Made by a program: the position numbers and the translations under genes
The notes under the pieces: model-generated
The model's database searches: none
The model's input: only the letters and a program-made list of their open reading frames with translations
Told to the model about the DNA's origin: nothing
NCBI GenBank assembly: GCA_025642075.2
Contig: JAODUO010000044.1
Coordinates: 702,501 to 766,500 of the forward strand
Length of the DNA: 64,000 nt
DNA from: Ridgeia piscesae
Lineage: Eukaryota; Annelida; Polychaeta; Sabellida; Siboglinidae
Reading direction: 5' to 3'
In this document: positions 55,688-64,000 of the stretch, one piece after another
Layout of the letters: each line of letters opens with the position of its first letter
Numbering within the stretch: the stretch's first letter is position 1

Positions 55688-58655
55688 TGCAAGTTGGCAT
55701 TGTGTTAGGTATGGGCGTAAGGTTTTCAAAAACCACCGCATACAAGTTGTGGTAGCCCCCTGGTGGCCGGTATGCGCAAAATCCAATATGGCCGCCGAAG
55801 CCCGTGATCTGAAATAGATGATGGCCTATCATTGGTTCTATCAGCACTACATCAACATGTAATACCACAATGTGTATGTTTATTGGGGCGAGGAATCCAT
55901 TCCTGAAGTAATTTTCTTGTTTTCTGGTCATTTAGAAAGTGATCCGATTTTTAATGGTCACTTGTAGCTAAATCAGACCTAATTTTGAAGCTAAGCCATA
56001 TGTGAATATCATGCCTGGCTGTACACATGTTTACGGCAGCAATGTTTTACTTTTATTGTTGAAAATATATTTGTACCAAAAGTCCAGGGATATTAAAAGT
56101 TAATATAATTAATTTAATCAGCTTAAAGTCTGCATCATGATACTTGGCGCACATCATTGCCGTGCTCAACTCAGCCTTCTTTGTCATTATTTGTGCAACC
56201 TCCTTCGCACTTGCTACATCGGAGTCCAGCTCGGTGGCAGTTACAGTTTCCCTTACAGGCAACACTACAGCCACAGTGGAGGAGCAGCGAGCATGCCTGG
56301 CTGATGTCCGACAGATCTGTCCAATATGGTACTCACTCTTTTGTCCTGGTGTTCCATTCCCAGCACCATTCACTGGGTTTTGGGATCTCTGGAGTCTTGG
56401 AGTTGGATTGCTTCCAGATAAAGGCTGCGACTAGCAGGGCACGCTTGATATGCTGGAATAAGGCATTCTTTGTTGGCGGGATGGAGTCCAGGGACGTTAA
56501 GCTGTGAGAGAACATGAGCTTCTTTGCATCATTTACCAACTCTGCATTACAGGTCTTACTATACATGAATACAGTCCAGCGCTCGTGATGTCGCATGTGA
56601 AGCGAGTCAAGTGTGAAGCTGTTCGGATCCTGGGTGATGGCGATCAGTGTGTCGATGACCTCGGGATAGGCTATCCATGCATTTCATGTCGTCTTTTTAC
56701 CGATTCCTAACATCGCTAATACTACGTCGCACCCTGTGATGGCATGGAAGAGGGGTAGCACTTTGCAACGTTGAGGTTCCAGCAATTGCGAGATGTGATG
56801 GATTGGTTATTGGTTGTTTTGGTTATCTTTGAGGAACTTCTGCCATTCGACTCCCTTGGAGATAAGTATCTTGGCAGAGACTCGTGTTCAACGACTTGAA
56901 GTTTCACCCCGATTGGCACGAGTTTGTGACTTGAGACTCGCCTCTTGGTATGTGTCCCAGATTGCTGGAGTTTGATGATGTGTATGACTGCGGCCATATC
57001 AAGAATAACCACTGTAGCTTCTGTTACTACTTTAGAGCGTCCCGGAGTAGGCATGCCTGGTAGACAAGCAATAATATCTGACTTGGTTCCTTGACGCAGC
57101 TTACCTCGATCTGATAAAGACGGTGGTTTTCTCTGATTCTCATGCTCAAAGAATGCATCTATACCTGCCTCGGGACGTGCTTTTAAGGACAAGAACAACT
57201 TGGTGGCGGGAGCTGCATTCGCCTTAGCAGACCCCAGCTTGTCAGCACCCTTCTTTAGATCCGCTGGTGGTGTGTTTGAGAATGTGTACAGGTTGGTTGT
57301 TTTTATTACGTCGGACAAGGGCTTGGAGGCTTCTTCGATTCTGTCAGTCACAAACTCTGTGAACATGTTTTTGCCGATGGTTGGAGCATTCTTGAGACAA
57401 TCAACGATAGCGGGTCCATGACCTCGCCAGTGTCCATAGTGATTAGCTCCGAACTCGTCTTATTGAAGGGGTTTACTACTGTGCCCTCCTTCACAAGATC
57501 ACATAGAGCATTCAAGTGTTTGATGAACTTTCTCTTCAGCAACTGATGACTCTGGATGCTCCAAACTTTCGTTGGGATTTAAGGCAGAGAAACAGGCATA
57601 TTCAAACTCACCAATGGCCCTTAATACTTCAGGTTTGGAGAGCTCGATGACCTCCTTAGATTCCTGCTGTCCATATAGGCCCTTTGCTCCACTATCTTCC
57701 TTCAGAAACTGGATGATGTGCTCTTTGCTCTGATCAAGTGCCATCAGTGAAGACTTCTTTTCGCCACGTTGCACGACGAACTTCCCTGCCATAAACACCT
57801 CATGGACTGATGGGTGGGTCTCTGGTAACCGCGCCATGTCCCTCAAGAAGACTGGCACCCAGCGGGCATAGTTTGTGTGTCCGAAAGCGAAAAGCCATGG
57901 ACAAATCTCATCGTATGCATTTAGAGTGAGCAACCAATCACCCAGTCGCTGACCCCGGACGAAGCGACAGTTGATGAGCAGATACTCTCTCACTGACGTC
58001 CAGTAGTTTATTGTTGGCATATTGATGATGAGCCGCTTCTCCTACATCTCCATGGGCTCATGCGGCCCATAACCATCGCGGCAGTAATGATCATATGCTT
58101 GTTCTTTGAGTACATGGAGCCAGGCAACATCGGACTGATACTATTTTCAACCAAATAAAAATAGAGTAGTAGCTTCATTCTTTCCTGAAAATGTTCATGC
58201 AAAAACATGTTACACCTTATGCATGAGCTGCAAAAAGAAAAAAAATCAGAATTGATTGCTGAATACACACTACTAAATGACTGTCGGCTGTAGATGATAA
58301 CACAATAAAGATAATTACATATAATATTATGTCATTGTGATTCAATTCCTGAATGATGACATTTTTATCCTACAAATATCACCGAAAAACATATTTCACC
58401 TTGTAAATGACCTGAAAACAGGTAAATAACTTCAGAAATGGATTCATCGCCCCAATAATCATACAAATTGTGGTATTACACTTTGATGTAGTGCTGACAG
58501 AACCAAAGATAAGCCATTATCTATTTCAGATCACGGGCTTAGGCGGCCATATTGGATTTTGCGCATACCGGCCACCAGGGGGGCTACCCAACTTGTATGC
58601 GGTGGTTTTTTGAAAACCTTATGCCCATACCTAACACCATACCAAATTGCAAAAA
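55688..58655. mobile_element. candidate roughly 3-kb element with long inverted arms
   Basis: Left arm 55688-55975 and right arm 58372-58655 are inverted copies, about 80 percent alike by eye. Shared blocks: GTGTTAGGTATGGGC, AACCACCGCATACAAGTTG, GGTGGCCGGTATGCGCAAAA, TCCAATATGGCCGCC, CCCGTGATCTGAAATAGAT and GTAATACCACAAT. Between them lies one decayed minus-strand gene. Exact ends and target duplication are not visible by eye. Confidence 0.65.
56171..58020 (-). pseudogene. decayed gene of a repeat-associated family with FEN1/PIN-like motif and Cys-rich C-terminus
   Basis: Read on the minus strand in shifting frames. The N-terminal part (57499-58020) has GDWLLTLNAYDEI, FGHTNYARWVPVFLRDM and GKFVVQRGEKKSSLMALDQS. 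Then come NPFNKTSSELI and, near 56940, DTYQEASLKSQTRANRG. LPLFHAITGCDVVLAMLGIG lies at about 56700-56760, followed by a stop where a Trp codon would be expected (TGA). The stretch KNALFQHIKRALLVAAFIWK follows. The C-terminus at 56171-56290 is Cys-rich: CGC-x4-C-x4-CNC-x6-C-x2-C-x4-C, then TGA. I recognise the same architecture from many uncharacterised proteins in molluscs, cnidarians and fish. GCD...GIGKK resembles the helical DNA-binding turn of FEN1/XPG nucleases (inference). Several frameshifts and stops show it is dead. Confidence 0.6.
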
Positions 58656-58825
58656 ACTTGTCACCAAGTGCGCAATTTGCATGAAAATCTGGATATTCCT
58701 ACCCTGCTATGGGTGTCGATCGGTGGGGACGAGAGGAATGCGTCCCCAGTTTTCAGCCTGAGGGGTACAGCATAGGAAATGTCCCCCCACTTTTTCAGTT
58801 CAGAAAAATAAATTTACAGGCATAT
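58656..58825. other. spacer between the inverted-arm element and a LINE fragment
   Basis: Nothing recognisable. Confidence 0.4.
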
Positions 58826-59207
58826 AGATTTAACAAGATTGCCACCTAGAGTTTCAACTCTAGATGACAGGTGGACTAGGAAGCCCTTTGGCTTATCGAG
58901 AGTCCAGCCTATCTATATAAAATTGTCGATTATATTTTAAAATATATTAACACTAATAGCACCTACACAATCAGCTCATAATGTGTTCCATTCGTTTACT
59001 GTTTTTGTGTGAAAATGTTCTAATATCTAGTCTACACTGCTTCTTTGATAATGTAACTCCATGTCCTCTAGTCCTGCTCTCTTGTTTGACCAAGAAAAAA
59101 AAATTTCTGTCAATATTGTCATACCCATTCAACATTTTAAACATCTCAATCTGATCTCTCAATCTTCTGGTTTCTAGTGTTGTTAAACCATATTCTTTTA
59201 GACGCAT
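58826..59207 (-). mobile_element. LINE 3' fragment (reverse-transcriptase C-terminus and 3' UTR), minus strand
   Basis: The frame 58971-59207 reads MRLKEYGLTTLETRRLRDQI, EMFKMLNGYDNIDRN, SRTRGHGVTL, KKQCRLDIR: the tail of a LINE protein. Its 3' UTR shares GGACTCTCGATAAGCCAAAG and GGCTTCCTAGTCCACCTG with the + copy at 60900-61770. It is 5'-truncated exactly where it meets the DNA element (about 59207). Confidence 0.8.
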
Positions 59208-59778
59208 TTTATGACCTAGCGTATGTATATGTAATATGAGTTATTAGAGAGGAAGTTTCGCGGCTGTAAGAGGTCGTTTTCATGATTAGATCAGAGAGTA
59301 AAAGATCGTTTTGCGGCGCTGGAAAGAACAACAAAATGGCGACCGCGGTGCGATTACACAGACGCCGTGAGGTGGCAGCACTTTTTAGCCTCTCAGACCG
59401 AATTTGAAATAAACTAAATGAGAATATTTGTTATCAGATGTAATTAAAAAACGATTCAAAATGAGGATACTTTTTATCAGCTATTATTTGGAAAAAACGA
59501 TTCAAAATTAAACTGATACTGAAACGTGTCACATAAAATAAACAGAATAAATAATTTTGTTGGTGTTAATAAATTATATTATCTAATTTTTTATGTTCTA
59601 CTTTTTATTTTGTGTATTTTAATACTTAGTGGTTGTAAGCGCCGCTTAGTGTTGATGTTAGTCGTTGTAAGCGCCCCCTAGTGTTGAATATTGCAAACCC
59701 CTCACGAGAGACCACCCCTCTTTTAAGACCGCCCCACTCTGATTTGGGGGGGGCGGTCTTGAATGAGAGGTTGCACTG
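59207..59778. mobile_element. partial copy of the TA-flanked DNA element
   Basis: Inverted relative to 35721-37046. Shares GGTCGTTTTCATGATTAGAT, AAAGATCGTTTTGCGGCGCT, GGTGGCAGCACTTTTTAGCC, GCGCCCCCTAGTGTTGAATA and the terminus GAGAGGTTGCACTG|TA. Only the half corresponding to the left part of the complete copy is present; the other end is missing at the LINE junction. Confidence 0.8.
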
Positions 59779-59789
59779 TATACCCGTAC

Positions 59790-60288
<499 letters not shown>

Positions 60289-60297
60289 GTTTTCTTA

Positions 60298-60801
60298 GTT
60301 CTGAGTAGCCTGAACCCGCAGGTTTCTTTATTTGTAAGTTCGCCCAGATTCCATTTTCTGAAAGATAGACACATCGATATCCAGTGTGGCATTTTGTAGT
60401 TAATAATACTAATATATATTGTCTAGCGAGTGAGGCATGGTAACTACTAGGTGAAAAAAGTCACTGCGACTGTCAAAGGTAAGCGACACACACCGCTTTT
60501 GTAATGCGACACCCCGGCTTTCTAACAGACTCTTTCGCTCGCCACGGTTGACTGGATAACTAGGTTCACGGTCTCTCGCAGACGCTACGATCACAGCCCG
60601 CCGATGTGTGTTTGACGGCGCCCAACAGATAATTGTGCCGTCTATCAACTACGCTGACTATAATCACCATCACTATCTAAAACACTACGACTACGTACGC
60701 TAGTTGTTAAAACTAAAATGTTAAGAACATCCTAGAATGATATCAACCCATGATTCCTGCGGTGGAGTACTGCAGGAATCAGTATTGGACATATTTCATT
60801 G

Positions 60802-60805
<4 letters not shown>
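60298..60805. other. unassigned sequence with a small palindrome
   Basis: TGATTCCTGC and GCAGGAATCA flank 11 nt near 60751-60782. No gene recognised. Confidence 0.4.
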
Positions 60806-60876
<71 letters not shown>

Positions 60877-60888
60877 ATATATATATAT
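60806..60888 (+). repeat. (AT)n microsatellite
   Basis: About 80 bp of AT, directly before the LINE fragment. Confidence 0.93.
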
Positions 60889-60899
60889 AATGATTGGGA

Positions 60900-61770
60900 T
60901 GATGAATAACAAGCAAGGTGTTGAAGTTTGCGGACAAACAAAAGTGTTTAGAAAAAAATTATGTAGATAGACAGCAATTACAAGATGATCTGAATAAGTT
61001 TACCGAATGGTCTGAGAAGTGGCAAATGCTGATTAAATTTTGTGAAGTGTAAGTGCCTCCACACAGGACATGGGAATGAAGATGCACTATATACAATGGG
61101 TGGCTCTGTACTAAATACTACCGTAAAGGAAAAGGACTTAGGGTTAACTATTAGTGCTGATATGAAGGTATCAGCGCAGTGTGAAATTGCAGCAGCGAAG
61201 GGAATTAGGCGAAATGTAGTGTACAAGGAAAAAGAACCAATAATACCGCTGGACAAAACAATAGTTATAGGCCTCATTTAGAATATTGCATACAGGCATG
61301 GAGGCCATATCGCAAGAAGGATATTGATATGCTAGAAAAAGTACAAAGGAGAGCAACCGAAATGATGACAAAACTCAGGAATATTAGTTATGAAATGCGT
61401 CTAAAAGAATGTGGTTTAACAGCACAAGAAACCAGGAGATTGAGAGGAAATCATATATAAGTCTTTAAAATATTGAATGGGTATGAAGGACTAGAGGACA
61501 TGGAGTTACATTAGCAAAGAAGCGATGTAGACTAGATATTAAAACATTCTCATTTTCTCAATGAACAGTAAATTAATGGAATAGATTATCAGCGGATTGT
61601 GTAGGTGCCTGTAATGTTAATATATTAAAAAATAGACTCGACACATACCTAAGGAGGGCGGGTTTTTTAGATAGATAGGTTGGACTCTCGATAAGCCAAA
61701 GGGCTTCCTAGTCCACCTGCCATCTACAGTTGCATGATTATCTAGGTGGCAATCTTGTTCAAACTTGTTA
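60900..61770 (+). mobile_element. LINE reverse-transcriptase C-terminal fragment with 3' UTR, plus strand
   Basis: Recognisable pieces in shifting frames: TKVFRK (the position after the FADD box, whose ADD is degraded to CGQ), LQDDLNKFTEWSEKWQM, KCKCLHTGHGNEDA, TVKEKDLGLTISADMKVS, PLDKTIV, LEYCIQAWRPYRKKDIDMLE, KVQRRATEMM, YEMRLKECGLT. The 3' UTR shares GGACTCTCGATAAGCCAAAG with 58826-59207. The family is CR1/Jockey-like by motif style. Dead copy. Confidence 0.82.
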
Positions 61771-62280
61771 GACTCAGATTGAAAACACTCGTAGTCTCAC
61801 AATAATATCACCAGGCATGTTGCAACAGAACAGACGAAGACCTCGCAGTAAACAGCTTTCAAGCAATATTTCAAGGTTGTTGAACTTCCCTATGCAGAAC
61901 CGACAAACACTTCGATCAAGTTCGGAAGCCACATCGAGGTATCTCTGAGTAGGCTGCGGCATTTACATCCAGGCCGAGCAGGGTGCTAGTATTGGCATCA
62001 AGCCAAGCCACGTACTCTGGAGACAAATGTTGTTGAATCTAGGCCATCACGCCAGACGTCGTTTCTGGACGAGTCGCACAAGCGCGCCACCGAGTCTGCG
62101 CAAGAACATCATACCTATTTTACTCCCGCTAGCTCGCACGTATATAATTACTTGTCAACTAACCCACAGCCATGTTCCCTGCTCCCGATGGCAGGCGGAC
62201 AAGGCAGCTCACTTGCTTATCGAGAGACCTTTAGATCTATCTAAGTGTGTCCTACCCTTTTGAGTTTGAGGTCGAATCGA
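61771..62280. other. unassigned sequence
   Basis: On the minus strand at about 61925-62030 there is a clean stretch LSPEYVAWLDANTS and LLGLDVNAAAYSEIPRCGF; I do not recognise it. It may be a further mobile-element fragment. Confidence 0.35.
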
Positions 62281-62285
62281 TCGTG

Positions 62286-62480
62286 CAGGGCAGGGCAGGG
62301 CAGGGCAGGGCAGGGCAGGGCAGGGCAGGGCAGGGCAGGGCAGGGCAGGGCAGGGCAGGGCAGGGCAGGGCAGGGCAGGGCAGGGCAGGGCAGGGCAGGG
62401 CAGGGCAGGGCAGGGCAGGGCAGGGCAGGGCAGGGCAGGGCAGGGCAGGGCAGGGCAGGGCAGGGCAGGGCAGGGCAGGG
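62286..62480 (+). repeat. (GGGCA)n microsatellite
   Basis: About 39 copies of GGGCA; runs of three G every five bases make it a strong G-quadruplex candidate. Confidence 0.97.
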
Positions 62481-62580
62481 CGGGCGGGCGGGCGGGCGGG
62501 CGGGCGGGCGGGCGGGCGGGCGGGCGGGCGGGCGGACGGGGACGGACGGACGGGGCGGCGGGCGGGCGGGCGGCGGCGGA
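62480..62580 (+). repeat. (GGGC)n microsatellite with transition block
   Basis: About 13 copies of GGGC to 62533, then a mixed block of GGAC, GGGGAC and GGCGGC (62534-62580) before the pure GGAC tract. Confidence 0.93.
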
Positions 62581-62924
62581 CGGACGGACGGACGGACGGA
62601 CGGACGGACGGACGGACGGACGGACGGACGGACGGACGGACGGACGGACGGACGGACGGACGGACGGACGGACGGACGGACGGACGGACGGACGGACGGA
62701 CGGACGGACGGACGGACGGACGGACGGACGGACGGACGGACGGACGGACGGACGGACGGACGGACGGACGGACGGACGGACGGACGGACGGACGGACGGA
62801 CGGACGGACGGACGGACGGACGGACGGACGGACGGACGGACGGACGGACGGACGGACGGACGGACGGACGGACGGACGGACGGACGGACGGACGGACGGA
62901 CGGACGGACGGACGGACGGACGGA
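62576..62924 (+). repeat. (GGAC)n microsatellite
   Basis: About 87 uninterrupted copies of CGGA. Confidence 0.97.
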
Positions 62925-63058
62925 ATGAATATAATGTTGGTTACATAAAAGGCTATTTCGGAAAGGCAAACTTAATTATGATATATAACATCAAAGGTTT
63001 GAGCAAAAACAACAATAACGTGTGATGATGACGGATTAACTGGTTTATATTTAAGACG

Positions 63059-63152
63059 ATGATATGATATGATATGATATGATATGATATGATATGATAT
63101 GATATGATATGATATGATATGATATGATATGATATGATATGATATGATATGA
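63059..63152 (+). repeat. (GATAT)n microsatellite
   Basis: About 18 copies of GATAT, with one GACAT at the end. Confidence 0.95.
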
Positions 63153-63199
63153 CATATTTTAATCAATGTTATATTTTTTATTTTAGTTCCTGCTATGTA

Positions 63200-63310
63200 C
63201 CTATATGTTAATAATATGTATGTATGCAGGCATTTGTGCCAAGTTTTATCCAATTTCTTCTATTCAGCTATTTGTAATCTATTTTATGTATTGTAAGCGC
63301 CTCCGAATGA
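63200..63310 (+). other. probable retroelement 3' tail
   Basis: TGTATTGTAAGCGCCTCCGA, ATGAACTTAAATTATTATTA resembles the tail of a LINE or SINE running into ATT repeats. Confidence 0.35.
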
Positions 63311-63325
63311 ACTTAAATTATTATT

Positions 63326-63378
63326 ATTATATAGTAGTAGTAGTAGTAGTAGTAGTAGAAAGAAAGGTAGTAGTTATA

Positions 63379-63425
<47 letters not shown>

Positions 63426-63427
63426 TA

Positions 63428-63459
<32 letters not shown>

Positions 63460-63475
63460 TATATGTAGTAGTAGA
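63326..63475 (+). repeat. (GTA)n microsatellite, first cluster
   Basis: Three GTA blocks separated by TATA and AGAAAGAAAG. Confidence 0.93.
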
Positions 63476-63665
63476 ATCAATAATAATAATGAATAATAAT
63501 ATGTATTATATCAAGGTGTATATATTTTTAGTATATATATAGTTAGCTAGTACGTAGTAGTAATAATAGTATGTAGTGTAGCATTGTAGTATAATGTTAT
63601 TATATTCAGTAGTTAGTATGAGTCAGTTAGTGTTGTAGGTAAGTATAGTAAAGTGTAGTGTATTA

Positions 63666-63669
63666 TTAT

Positions 63670-63723
<54 letters not shown>

Positions 63724-63739
63724 CATATGTATATAATAA

Positions 63740-63800
<61 letters not shown>
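63666..63800 (+). repeat. (GTA)n microsatellite, second cluster
   Basis: Two GTA blocks separated by GCATATGTATATAATAATA. Confidence 0.93.
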
Positions 63801-63802
<2 letters not shown>

Positions 63803-64000
63803 ACAAGGTCGTTCCAAGGTATCTAAAGCTGCTCGATTCTTATTGTGAGAATGCAAAAAAAAGACTGGGCTTATGGCATTTACAAAGGTGACTAACATTT
63901 CTTAGACACATTAATTACAACTGGAAGCTTACGTACGATCAAATTAACACATCTGACGACTGTGCATCTGCTCACTATTGTTTTATATGCAGCTTGCCTA
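63801..64000. other. unassigned end of window
   Basis: Nothing recognisable. Confidence 0.4.

Noticed and set aside
62241..62969. Arg-Gly/Thr-Asp or Pro-Ser-Val-Arg rich frames, and similar PTDR/GRSV frames at 54852-55257
   Set aside because: Microsatellite translations only.

Overview
The window is animal nuclear DNA. It carries two large, intron-rich genes on the + strand, separated by about 3.3 kb, followed by about 10 kb of mobile-element debris and microsatellites. Intron density, AT-rich introns, abundant (TG)n, (GTA)n and minisatellite DNA, a tRNA-derived SINE family, several non-LTR retrotransposon remnants and a TA-flanked DNA transposon suggest an invertebrate, most likely a lophotrochozoan such as a mollusc. 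The species is not determined from sequence alone.

Gene 1 (719-24595, 18 coding exons, 722 aa by my splice reconstruction) is a carnitine O-palmitoyltransferase 1-like enzyme. It has a membrane-anchor N-terminus, a catalytic His in exon 11 and the carnitine/CoA-site motifs in exons 16-17. Gene 2 (27934-53616, 24 coding exons, 932 aa) is the cytosolic trifunctional C1-tetrahydrofolate synthase MTHFD1 (methylene-THF dehydrogenase/cyclohydrolase fused to 10-formyl-THF synthetase). All exon phases chain without a frameshift in both genes. The first acts in fatty-acid entry into mitochondria and the second in folate one-carbon metabolism; nothing indicates that they are co-regulated beyond being neighbours.

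The most unusual feature is how often minisatellites touch the exons. At least eight arrays (20, 31, 36, 67, 29, 59, 26 and 19 bp units) start or stop at a splice junction, and several repeat the junction itself. CPT1 intron 8 is almost wholly a 5'-splice-site-containing array followed by a 3'-splice-site-like array. CPT1 exon 14 is preceded by ten tandem copies of its own acceptor plus first 41 nt, each followed by GTATGT, so they look like potential poison micro-exons. MTHFD1 exon 4 lies between an acceptor-like and a donor-like array. A 54-bp array upstream of MTHFD1 exon 23 is open in the exon's reading frame.

Downstream (53.6-64 kb) are a broken RT gene fragment interrupted by an (ACCG)n tract, a roughly 3-kb element with about 290-bp inverted arms around a decayed cysteine-rich, possibly FEN1/PIN-like gene, two inverted fragments of another LINE family, a truncated copy of the TA-flanked element also found in MTHFD1 intron 6, and long simple repeats including a GGGCA to GGGC to GGAC succession. 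Near-perfect hairpins (15-41 bp arms) occur at five places.
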